Shown here piece after piece: positions 25,401 through 37,200 of a stretch of DNA of 64,000 bases. The stretch is from Rotaria macrura (lineage: Eukaryota > Rotifera > Eurotatoria > Philodinida > Philodinidae): positions 4,489-68,488 of the forward strand of contig OENT01000598.1 of assembly GCA_900239685.1 (NCBI GenBank), in the 5' to 3' direction. The position numbers were made by a program, and so were the translations under genes. Under the pieces are notes generated by a model. That model did no database searches, had not been told where the DNA came from, and saw nothing but the letters and a program-made list of their open reading frames with translations. Numbering within the stretch: position 1 is the first letter of the stretch; the number at the start of each line of letters is the position of its first letter.

Positions 25401-28400
25401 ACGATATGTGTCAGGTATCGGTGTTAATATTGATAAACAAGATTCTAATAGATACCCGATTATTTATAATACATACGGAATGAATTCTAAATACAAAAAC
25501 ATAAAGAAATTTCTCTTTCCAATAGAAGAAACTCAGTGTGCGTATAGAAATGAATTGCAAAAGAATTACATCGGCTCGAGAAAAATATATTTTGATAGTA
25601 AATACTCTAATGGAATGCATGGGATCATGCTAGATAACTGACACAGCCATTCACATTTTCCAGTTCCAATTGTTAAATTGGTCGAGACACAAGAATTTCT
25701 TGAAATATGCTCGAATCTTTTGTAGTCTGGATAGAAAATTTGTATGTGAAATATTCAAATATAACTGTGATGCATCAATTTATCAAGTACGGTCACATGA
25801 TCAGAATGAAGTAAAAAGTATGGTTGGATCTTGTCTGTATCATTACTTTGAGTGAAAATCTTCATAGAAGAAAAGTAGCTAGGTAGAAGGCGATATCTAA
25901 CAATATATCCATGGAAACAACGACATCACATAAACAGTACACAGAGAGCTGCCAGTCCCTGAGAGTTCAAATATATAGATGTACTATGTCAAGAATTTAT
26001 CTTTAGTTTCTAACATTGTTATTCACTGAATAGCTTCGCTTGATACTTTTAAACAAGAAGTCTTGTGTGATAGTTTTCAGCTAAGAACTTTCAGCTTTTT
26101 ATTTTACTAAGAATATGTTTTCCGACGATGATATTTTCACTGTTAATCTATTTCAATAAGTAGATCAAATGACATTGTGTCCAAATCTCGAATACTTCCG
26201 CTTGAGAAATCAAAAACTCAACAACAAAGTGTTATCGAAAGCAAAAGTTTCGAGAAATTAGAATATCGAAGACAGAAATGTCGCTTATGGTCCACATGAT
26301 GATTATAAAGATAAGATGACATGTGAGTAAGGTTGATTTTTTTTATTTTTAGACTTTACGACAAGAAATCGATCAGATGGAGAAATTAAAAGAAAAGAAA
26401 ACAGACCTGTGATAAAAATATCTATTTTAAACTGATCAAGTAATCGTAAAATGAGAGAATATTTTTCTGGATTTTCCTTTTTGAAGTTTCGTCTTTCGCA
26501 ATGTGAACAGTAATTCGATAAAATGATCAAAGTTTCATCTCAGATTGCCCTACCTGACAAGAGTTACAGGTAAAATAAACTGATAGATCTCGCATGACAA
26601 CTAAACTTTCAAGTTTTATCTTACATTGTTTCTCAAAGCCAAGCAAGATGATTTTTCTTTCCCGTTGATTGCCTCTCATCGAACGCTATCCTGATTGATT
26701 TCAGACGGATTGTTTTTATCTCACAGTCGTTTTTAATCTCGTATGTGAGAAAATTAAAAGAGATAAATCAACTTATTCTATTTTGAAACTAGAACTACAA
26801 AAATTGATATGAAAGAGTCAAACACTATTTACTAGAGTATTCGTCAACTTCCAAAATTCAAATCTGTTATTTGCGCCACCTTTTGTCAATCAATAGTAGT
26901 AGAAATCAATTTATTTTATCTCATGACCCTAAGATCTCGGCACTGACTTGAGATAACATGGTGATTATTTGTGCGATAGTAGGAACTTGTTAGACGAAAG
27001 AACTTTATCTGAACGAATCATACGAATCGGCTGAGAGAACCTCCATACATTGAACTTGTGCGTTGCAGAAAAGAACGGTAGAATATTTGTGCAATTCACT
27101 TCTACACATATAGAAATGCACCATTGATATCCTTTCTAAATATGGATGTAAATTCAGGACAAAGTATTTGTTGAAATTTATCAACTGAGTGAACATGTTT
27201 TGATATACTTGCCCGAATAAATGCGGTTATTGTTTCGAATAGATAATGACTGAGATTTGGTTTATTTGGATTCTGAAATAAAAAAATAAAGATATCTATG
27301 GAATTCGAATGCAAATTAAGAATTGTAAAAAACATAGAGTGAGCAAACTATTCGCTTAAATGAATATAATAGAATTCTTGTCAGATAGATGCCGAGTGAC
27401 TTTAAAATCTATCGTTCTTCTATGAAAAGAAAAAATTGTTTGTTTTTCTAATTCCAACTCTGACATTCTCAGGCTCACTCAAGAAAAGTGTCTTCGTAGG
27501 ACTAGGACCACGGTCACATGACAGTCGAGCATGTGCATATAAAAATAAAAACTGGCAAGTTGTCATCAGTTCTCATTCGTTTGCAATCACATAATTATGA
27601 AAATATTTTGACTTCGATAAATTTTATTAGAGACAAGATACTAAAACAAATCTTGAAGAAAATTTTTCTATTAAGTGTTTGTTATTGATTTTCTAATGAA
27701 ATGACTTTCCGAAATGTATTCATATCTACGTCATATTATCTAAGCCATTAGCGATTTTGAACGTGATGCATGATTGCTCAATCCAAAGAAAAACTAAGTT
27801 TTTCTTTGATTTCTTACTGAATACTCCTTTACAATTGTGCTGCGATGCTTTGCTATTTCGACCCGTCCGACATAGTTTTCGTAGAAGCGCATCCTACAGT
27901 CCAGGATTCCGGTCGTGCTCTGGTAAAATGGTTTTTTTGTTTAGTAAAATAAATAAAAATATGTTCGATGATATTCAATGCTACGCACATTATTTCGTTG
28001 AGAAACAACAGTTATGACTAATTCTTCTATTAGTTTCTTTTTCGATTACTAATCTCAGAAAGCATTCGGTCAACAGGTGTCGAAATGAATATCTGTTTGT
28101 GTACGAAACATCTTTCGGTACATAATCATTAGGCATTGACATCAAGAAATATTAAGTCTTAACTACTTTTTTTTGTATTCATATAAATTATCAGATATGT
28201 ATCGATTTATCGGATATAATAGATTTTCCATGTCACTGAAAAGAACCGTAGTTAAGCAGGGTTCAGCCTTCTCATCTGTTGTTGCGTTGTCTTCAATAGT
28301 TTTCTTGCTCTCATGGTCCCTTAAGTGTATTGATCATTGCTCTCATTTCTAATGTTCGATGATAATACACGAAGCAAAAAAGTATAGCATGGTCCTCAAG

Positions 28401-31400
28401 AATCAATAGAGGAAGATGGTGCACTGGCTGAAAAATGATCACATCTTTTGCATTTCGTTCTAAAAGGTTTAAAAGATTCAAGTGAGCATGTAATTATTCT
28501 GAAGTAGTCTAACAATAATCTATTGTTGAATAAGTGCAGTAGAATAAGGAGGGCGAATAAAGTACTGAAAAGAATTGATCTCGAACCGATCATCAAATTC
28601 ATGAGGAAGAAAGCTTCGTCTTTGGAAAAGTATTTTTAACTCTAAATTTTCTCGTTATTCTAAAGAACTGTCACGTGATTTAGTTGCACGTCAACGTAAT
28701 AAGACAACAGCTTCAGAGCAACAAATCAAGAATGTGGCATTAGTTCAGGACATTCGTCGTTCGTCAATAATCACAAAATGCAAAATCTTAGTAGGAAAAC
28801 GTTCGTCTCTAAACTGCACTATGTATTTGATTATGATGTATGAAATTGTAAAATGAATCAAACTTGTTTACTTGACACGATCGTCCGTAAGATCACAATT
28901 ACTTTTTCCATCGGTGGATTTCGAAGCGGTAAAACACTATCACCGAGCAATGACGATAATCACATGACATACTCATTTTCGTATGATTTATCTGATGTTC
29001 AAATTCCAAAGACACTGACATACAGCACTTGAGCCCGACGCATTAAATCCTCTTTTGTTATTCTAATGATAAAAGGAAAAACAAAGATTGACTAGATTAC
29101 CGAATTTTCTGATAAATCTTACGCTATAGATTTACTATCAGTCGAAATACGGACAAGTAACAAACGTTCAACAGCATGTGCTGCATTTGTTTCAACAACA
29201 AGATTATTCGATGATAAATATCGAAAACATTCAGGTATGGAAATGAGTAATGCAGCACGACCAATTTGATTGCGAACATCAATTTCAAGTATAAAACAAT
29301 CTGTTTGAATCAATGGTAGACTATCGACTAAAATATAACAAATAAGAAGAAAAACGATTTCAATTTTTGACGACATACTCTCTTTATTTTGAAGTTCAGG
29401 GAATACACTATTGAAATACAAAGCTGAGATGCTAATAAATGAACTTGATTTTGTTATACCGAACTGAAACAAAGCGAAAAAGTTGTATCGATCAAATCAG
29501 AACTGTAAATTTGTTTACAAAATTTTTCTGTTCGACCGCTTGATGCCAATGGTGCGGCAAGAAAAATACATCCATCTCTTTGTAACCAATTCTCAGTTGG
29601 ATTTTCTAATTATGCCTAAAGTAAATAAGTATTTTTATAACACACCATAAACAACTTATCGGAGCATCCTAATCTATCAGCTATAAAAAACATATATCAC
29701 TTGTATAATCAAATAGCGACTGTAGACTAGTAACTAATTGACACTCTGAATTTTTCTATAAATATCTACTCTATAGGTTATAAGTCAATAAAAGAAATTC
29801 TACTGATATGGACTATTTGATAATCTAGAAGAACTGACAGTTAAGATGGGCGTCTTTCTTTGCTACAGTTAACATATATAGCTTCATGGCAGAACGAATC
29901 GAAAACATTCTTATTCCAATTACTTATTTTCATGAATGTACTTTGTGCTCAACTTTATAGAACGCATAGATTCGCGACTACTGCAGTTGTCTGGGAAGTT
30001 TGAGCCTTAAACGTTGAAAATTAACCGTGATAATTGCAATCATGTCTCATGTGGTCGTGTCTGAATGAAATGAAACTTTGTGCTTTAATTACGTTTTTGA
30101 GTCTATAAACTGAATTTCGAATCTGAGGTAGTTACCATTTCACGAGTGTATGATTAATTACAGAAGGAAATATGTTTGAAATTTAACTTCGCCTGTAAGT
30201 ATTCGATTTAATTAATCACTACCTGAAATTTCTTGTGCACTCTACAATGACGAGAAAAATATGAATAGAATTACCAACGAATCGTTATATTGATATGCAA
30301 CTACATCCGATATTTTTTCAAGTTTCTTGACAAGGTTTCAATTTTTACGGCGGAAACTTTCGAGAGAAGTCGCGTAATCGAACATCTATTTGTAGTAGAA
30401 ACGTTAGTTGAAAGCACATCAGTGAAGACAATTTATCGAAAGAATATGTGGCTTGATTTGGTATAATTAAAGAGATATTATATGCTGTCGAAAGATAAGT
30501 CAAGATTAGTTCTAAAAGTCTCGTCTGGATAATATCTTCCCCTGTATTAAACAGTTGATATCTGTTTTTAGAAGAAGATCCGAGTCTCTACTTTCATCAA
30601 ACATCGAAATAATAAGAGAACTTGGGTTTTTCTTCAGACTTGGATTAGTGAAAGTGAGGTCTCTACGCCTTGACAAGTTGTTTTTTATTCCGGCTGTGTC
30701 ACTTCCCAGTATCGATAGACGCATTATCTTAAGGTCATCAAAAGCATTGCCCTTATCAATCAAAATTGATCAAGTTCTAGACGAATCATTTTTAATTTAG
30801 ACATTTGTTATAGAGATATGTATGATTATACGAACATACACAATAATTGCTATTACATCTGGTACACTTCTGACATATATAGATTAGATTTCATACTGTT
30901 CTCTGAAAATTGATAACATGATACGTATGGCCCAAGCAGAAAATATTTTATTTAGATATTCTGATAAACATAGCCAACGATCGTTCCTTCCTTCATAAGT
31001 AATCATTTATGATAATAGTACACTTAGTATTCCATCGTTACATATTTATTATGTCTCCAAAACATAAATCGGATAGTTCCTTCGAATCTAAGAAATACTG
31101 ATTATCGTTGCTTTGGATATTCATCAGCCAGCATGTTCTAAGCAATCTTGAGGATCAATATCAAACATTATGAATATAATTGACTTTACAAATACTATCT
31201 TGGACTAGTCAGACACGGCAAACTCTATGAATAGTAGGAATATAAAACTAACGAATGATCAAAAGTTTCGTAAATAATTTCCAAAAGAAGAAGAGACAAA
31301 AACGTTCGCATGAAATATTCTACACTGAAACTGAATAACTTACTTTTTGTAAGATTTCAATATGTTGACTGTCCATAGAAATGACCTGCGATTCGGAAGA

Positions 31401-32876
31401 GACACACAGTACTTGAAGCCTGAAGAAAATCACGAGCAACTCGACGTCGTGTTGCTGAATCTGTACAAATAAAAGTTCAATCAACCATTGCTAGGAGAAG
31501 TATGAGAATGTAATCTCACCTGATTTTTCAATATCTTTTCGAATAAATTCTTCTGGATTATCTTCAAACTCTTCAACATCGATGTCTAAAATGAAATCAG
31601 AATGTCTTGAAAAACAAATTGTGCAGAGACAAAAATAAAGTTCTAACGTCGAAGAAATAAAGGCGGTAAAATAACATTGTCACAGACAGAATTTTCAATT
31701 CATCGATACTTCCAAACATACAACAATTGTGATCACGAACGAGCAGCTCATTTCGATAAAAATTTCACAGCAGCACTAATGAACATTAAATAAAAATGAT
31801 TACAATCGTCGGAAGCAAGAAAAAATTTCGAACAAAAGCACTTTACTTGATCATAACACGGTGAATATGTTGGTTGCTCTAATAAAATTAAAATGGTCGA
31901 TGAAAATTGTTGTGTCTATGTAGTAAATTCTTCACCATATTTATCTGCAAAGATAGCAACGGCGTGACGAAGTTCTGTTTTAACTAGATCTGAAATTCCG
32001 GGATTGTTATTTTAAACGATAAAAACATAAATGAATCATGAAGTCAGGATGTGCGAGATTGAAGAAAGTGCTACATTTGAACGACGTGTTTCGTGCTAGT
32101 AAGGAAGAAGCTTTAGGAAATTATCCATTTACGTTTCCATACCATTTTTAAAATAGTCAGGAAAATCCTTAAAAAATGGAATAAAAAAGATAAATAGGAA
32201 ACTTTTCATTCGACTTTACTTGTGCATTAAGATCATAAAAGATTTTGATGATCTTAATCTAATGAATTAAATATGAATTTGATTTCGATGGCATCGACTT
32301 TTTTCTGTGGATACTAAGCCATTAAAAACTGCAAGAGATAACATTTTCAAATCTTCTGTGAACACGTGGTATTTTCTATCATTTGTACATTAAAGACTTC
32401 AGTGAAAGAAAGCTAGTGCAAATTTTCCAATCACCAATTTTATTTCGAAACATAAATCACCGAATTTTTGTTCATATCAATATTGTGCAGTTTTTAAAAC
32501 GCCATTCACAGATTGAAATGAATTCGATATTGGTACGTTGATATCGTTCAATCATCTTATCAAATAATATTGACCATTGCTCAGCAAAATCATATTTAAC
32601 AATAATAGTTGTTTTGCTTCAGATAGTTGTACTTGTATACGTTCGGGTGATCGCGTCGTTAATTGAGTAAAGTATTCGTTTATAACATCACGATCACGAA
32701 CCGATATTGTATTCGATGGATCAATTTATGACCAATTACGTTTTATGAAATTGTTAAATGTTATTACTGATGCACAACAAATATGATCGGCGATGTGTGG
32801 CTCCCCACATAATGTTAATAGTAGAGATGAATAATTTTCTTTTGGTTCCAAAGTTTTTTCCGCTGAAATACAGGAA
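22468..32876 (-). pseudogene. CSE1L: decayed exportin-2 (CSE1L/CAS) gene
   Basis: Exportin-2 recycles importin-alpha from nucleus to cytoplasm (known). Conserved segments appear in correct order on the minus strand. They include AEKTLEPKENYSSLLLTL and NNFIKRNW (32.7-32.87 kb), SPERIQVQLSEA (32.63 kb), FADKYGEEF (31.95 kb), FEDNPEEFIRKDIEKSG (31.55 kb), TDSATRRRVARDFLQAS (31.45 kb), AAHAVERLLLVR (29.15 kb), NPNKPNLSHYLFETI (27.25 kb), NVSGNIPALSRLVQEYIA (25.33 kb), LSKVDENDK and RLWLVLLQALLDLLQS (24.7-24.9 kb) and the C-terminal YAPAFSRSAFAKK (22.7 kb). The frame is broken by TAA at 32726-32728, TAG and TGA at 27102-27104 and 27096-27098, TGA at 24832-24834, further stops near 28.97 and 31.7 kb, and frameshifts near 32.61 and 31.41 kb. 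No first exon was found. Spacers of 0.4-1.8 kb between segments hold nothing recognised. An intact copy probably exists elsewhere (inference, because CSE1L is essential in studied eukaryotes). Confidence 0.88.
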
Positions 32877-33803
32877 AATTTACTCAATCAATTGTCAATA
32901 GCTGCCAAGTTTATAAGTACTTATGAAAGTTTGAACATGAACGATTTTTCGTCGTCAAAAGTCGAACAGGTCAAATCTTTGCATAGTTATTATAACAACA
33001 ATTGGAAACTATGAATATCTCTTCCGTGCTATTGAATCGGACACTCATTTGTCACAAATCATACATGAATCAACGAGAAAATTATATTTGATCAACTTTG
33101 TTTGAACGTTGATATTCGTTTTCGCTCACATTTCAAGGCAATACTCGCTCGAATCAATCGACTTATCTTCATCTCATATGAAGGAGAATCAAAAATACGG
33201 CAATCATTGATTATCTCATCTATCAATAACTCTTACAATATCAGAACATGGAATCCTGTCGTTCTAGTCGATAACATCAACTTTGACCGATCGTTCTATG
33301 AACCGTACAGCATCTGGTAAATCAATAGAAACTATTCGTAACTCTTAAACAAAATCTACAAAGATTATTTTCTGTGTTGTAAATATCTCTAGGACTACTG
33401 CAATGCTTGAATGCCATCAAAGCTTGATTCATGAGGAGACACAAACAACATCGAATACTTTATGCTAACATCCATTTCTGATTAACATTTTAACTACCCA
33501 ATACTTAATGTTGAATGTGAAACCCTTTCAGATGCATACGCTGAGATTAAAGGCAGCATGATTCATTCGTTCCTGTCCTATCTGATGTGAAAGACCGCGT
33601 ACGCCTTTTTTATTCAGAGGATATTACCTTCCAATCGTTATTCTGCATTAGGAGATTATGTTTTCTGTGAATGAATAGAGAGTACTTGAAGATTTTGTTC
33701 GTTATTCTCCATTGCGATTGACATGTATCTATTTCTTTTATATCTATAATGAAATTATGGCAAAATAATCTTACAAAAAAGACTTAACTCATATAGACAG
33801 ATA
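32877..33803. other. intergenic region between CSE1L relic and RPB6 copy 1
   Basis: No coding segment was recognised here, and the missing first exon of the CSE1L relic was not found. An open frame at 33102-33320 (plus) shows no family features. Confidence 0.45.
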
Positions 33804-33809
33804 TTTATT
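33804..33809 (-). terminator. AATAAA polyadenylation signal of RPB6 copy 1
   Basis: Plus-strand TTTATT reads AATAAA on the minus strand, two bases after the TAG stop at 33814-33812. It implies an unusually short 3' UTR. Copy 2 has its own signal at a different distance. Confidence 0.55.
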
Positions 33810-33811
33810 TA

Positions 33812-34258
33812 CTAATCAGTAATAACAAGTTCATCAATACTCCAATCTTCATAGCTTCCGTCAGGAAGATAACGTCGAATGATGATTGGAATTTTCTTTT
33901 CTTTTAGTTCTCTCATTGCAATTTGCAACGGGTCTGTTTCTCCATCTGGCTCAACCATTAATGGTGCACACATAGCTATTTGTAATGCTCGAGTACCTAA
34001 TACACGGGCTCGTTCGTACTTCGTCATGTAAGGCGTCGTTATCCGTTTCGATGGATCAGTTCTTAAGCCTGCTTGTGCCCCGTTGACATCGTCATCATTA
34101 AGAAGTTCTATTCGATCATCGCCCGGCAATTGGTTTTTATCGTTCTGCGTGTTTTGATCCCCATCGAGATCTTGATCATCTTCATTGAATTCATCGTCGT
34201 CGATATCTTCGTCCATGCCGACATCACCTCCGTCATCGAAGTCACCATCGTCAGCCAT
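33812..34258 (-). CDS. POLR2F: RNA polymerase common subunit RPB6 (RPABC2), copy 1
   Basis: This 148-residue intronless frame encodes the small subunit shared by RNA polymerases I, II and III, which sits at the base of the clamp and helps assembly (known). Residues 1 to about 60 form an acidic Asp-rich tail. The near-invariant core follows: [64 protein letters not shown] and the terminal DELVITD. Length is slightly above the usual 120-155. The ATG lies directly behind a splice-acceptor-like ATGTTTTAG, so a 5' UTR intron or trans-splice site is likely. All 444 sense-codon bases are identical to copy 2 at 40401-39955; the stops differ (TAG here, TAA there), and so do both flanks. The relic of CSE1L lies downstream. 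Confidence 0.97.
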   Translation of the reverse strand: MADDGDFDDGGDVGMDEDIDDDEFNEDDQDLDGDQNTQNDKNQLPGDDRIELLNDDDVNGAQAGLRTDPSKRITTPYMTKYERARVLGTRALQIAMCAPLMVEPDGETDPLQIAMRELKEKKIPIIIRRYLPDGSYEDWSIDELVITD

Positions 34259-37200
34259 CTAAAACATACAGATTATTATTCATTGTTTTGTATTGTCTAA
34301 GATAAATCATCGGAGATATAATGAAGCTATGTAGAGAAGAGAAACAGAACTTCTTACAACAGAAAACTAAGCTGTCGATAGGTGCAAGAGAGAGAATATA
34401 TGAAAATGAGTCATTTCATTCGTGGATGAATTTCTTCTAATCATCGATAAGTATGTTGTTAAATTTCTACATCGAGTTTCTCTTTCAGAAAAAAAGTTAC
34501 CAATAGAAATATCAGTTGAATACAATCAACCGTGAAGAAATGCTTATTTCTATTTGCTGAAAACATCCCAAAAACCACATGTGGAAATCTTATAGAGGGC
34601 GCTAAACGATACTGTTGCATTTTTGCTAGTAAATTTAACTATGGGTTCGAACTTCGATAAGTATTCGTAAACTGGATCAGTCTATCCAAAATCTCAGTAC
34701 TTTGAAATCGTGTATCTCACTCACTGGAGAAACAAAATGCATAATATTCGCACTCTTCATCGTAGCATCTGATGAAGAAAGTTAATGATTGTACTACGTT
34801 TTCGACCATTAGGGCACTATTTAATGGTTCATGAGAACTCATAGTTCATTCTTTCGATATTGAAATTACTAATGGCAGAAGGAATGATGCTATAAGTTCA
34901 AGTATTTTTCACAGAAAAGCGATCTGCATTGAAAAAGTACTGCGTTGTCTGCAATACAACAACAACATGGGTGTTTTATTCTGTTGCAACGTAACAAATT
35001 TCCAGACACGTCTTTTATCCTGTGCCATGTTCTTTAGCCAAGTTTTCATCAGAAAACGAAGGCGATTCTCGACAGTTTTATTGAAACTTTCATAATTTCG
35101 TTTGATACGCATATTTCGATGTAAATACACTCAAAGAAGTTCATAATCACGAAAAAATAACTTAATTGAAGAAGAGCGGGTGAGGGTTGTGACACATTTG
35201 ACACACTTATCCTCATGAAGAATGAATCATCAATTATGATCGTGAAGGATATGGGCATTCTAAACGAATAATTTCCTTAATGAAAACCCTGAGGTATTGT
35301 CAAATTGTCAATTCCAACTTATCAAAATAATCAGAACTTTTCATGGAATGATAAAATGAAACTTTGGTGAAAATATAATTGTGTGAAGAAGGCGTTTTAT
35401 TTAAATGTCAAAGATGCGTACTTGATTTATGCTTATGATTTCGAACGCAATCAGTTAGAATATTTCCGTAAGGTTTCGATAAGCATTCAAGCAGTTTTCC
35501 TTCACTTGACATCATACATTGTCTAGATTTGTAACACTTCTGACGCAATTCAAGTAGCACTGTGTAACATGAAAAGCACTGATGAATGATTCTTTGCGTT
35601 ATTCTACACTTTGATTTCTTTGTGAGACAAAAAGTGTCGTCTATGTCAAACAGCATCATCATAGATCTTTTCCTTTCAACTTTAAACTCTTGTTTTGCTC
35701 ATGATACCTTATTTGATAGTAGAAACGATAATGCATAGTCGAACAACATAGCAGATCGAAAGCAATCGTACAATGGAACAAAGATGAACAATAACAATAT
35801 CAGTATTTGAACGAACCACGTAGTGAATCTCGACGATGAATAAATATTTGAATTTCATCACGATTTTTTTCAATTCGTTGGAGAATGATCAGTATCGAAC
35901 GCATTGTATATAATCATTGCCAATCAACTTTGTTCAATCATCGGCAGAAAAGTTACGTTGATGAAAATAACACAATTTTTCTGTTGGTCAAGCTTTAGTT
36001 CTCGAGTTAGACAATGATGACAAATTGAGTATTCATCGATAAACTTCTTCGCCACGTTCATCAGAGTTTCTTCTTTTATCCGTCGCTCGAGAAACGTTTT
36101 CCAGATAAAATAGACGATGCATTAAACATATTCTCATTAACTACATATAAAGCATCGACATATTCATAACTTTCACCATAGACATTAGGTCTCATCGAAT
36201 ATTGACGTCGACATCAAACTCTTGACAATCACATCATTATTCATAAGTAGTGACATCAGTTCACCCATTCTTATGAGAGTCGAGAAAAACAAAGCATTTT
36301 CTGGTCATTACCTCAAGTACAGTGTCATACATATTTATATATTCTTGAAAACAAAGATATGAATGATTTGTCACTCGACATGGTACTTATCTCTTATAAA
36401 AAGTTGAAAAGACTTGGATAGCGGATATGAGCGACTTGGCAAATGATTCTAACGTTTTATTATAAGGTGTTAAAGTTCAATATCTTTAATTGCTCGGAAT
36501 CTATTAGTGCGGGTATTTCATATAAGGCAGCTCTAAGAAGTCTTCTATAGTGCCACGCAAGCAAACATGAACTTGTGTTAAACCAATCTCGAGATTTTTT
36601 ATGTCCTACTTGGAAAAGACCGATTTTTACTGCCATTTATTAACAAAAGTTGACATCTAACCGATTTTTTTCTCTTGTCCTTTGGTTTTTAGAAGTTGAG
36701 AAATTCATGGGAAACAGTCTGCGCTGTTTGAATAAAACTTTGGTTGGCATTTTGATTATGAATTTTACTACACTTTTTTTTGGATGTATCGGATATGCAT
36801 TCGTTTCTCAATTTTCTGTCTGTCGACAATATAAATGATTTTGAGATTAAACTATCCGTCTAAAAATCAATCGGAATCGTGTTCAACAATAGCCAAGAAT
36901 GGGGGCATAAAACCGTTAAAGAAGATGAAAAATTCACATTGCTTTTTGTTAAGTAAAAATGAAACTTGAAAAATTCAGCTGTCACACTAAACGTCACGCG
37001 TACTTTTTCATTTAGTTTTTGATATGTAACTCTGTCGACGTATTGTAGTTTGTGATGAAATTTTGAATGTTTCATTCATTGATTGTGGTTGACCATTCTT
37101 AAAAATATCAGTGTTCGAAAACATTTAGTATGAAAAATGAAAATTAGTTACAAACGGTCACGCGAGATTTTTTTATGAATAACTTTGCGAGAAACTAAAA

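Noticed and set aside
28396-28602. 68-codon minus-strand frame inside the CSE1L relic
   Set aside because: It does not match any part of exportin-2 or another family; probably intron or decayed sequence.
22468-32876. Treating the exportin-2 region as an active gene with long introns
   Set aside because: Stops and frameshifts fall inside conserved segments (for example IKRNWS-stop and KN-stop-CAV), where no intron could remove them without losing conserved residues.
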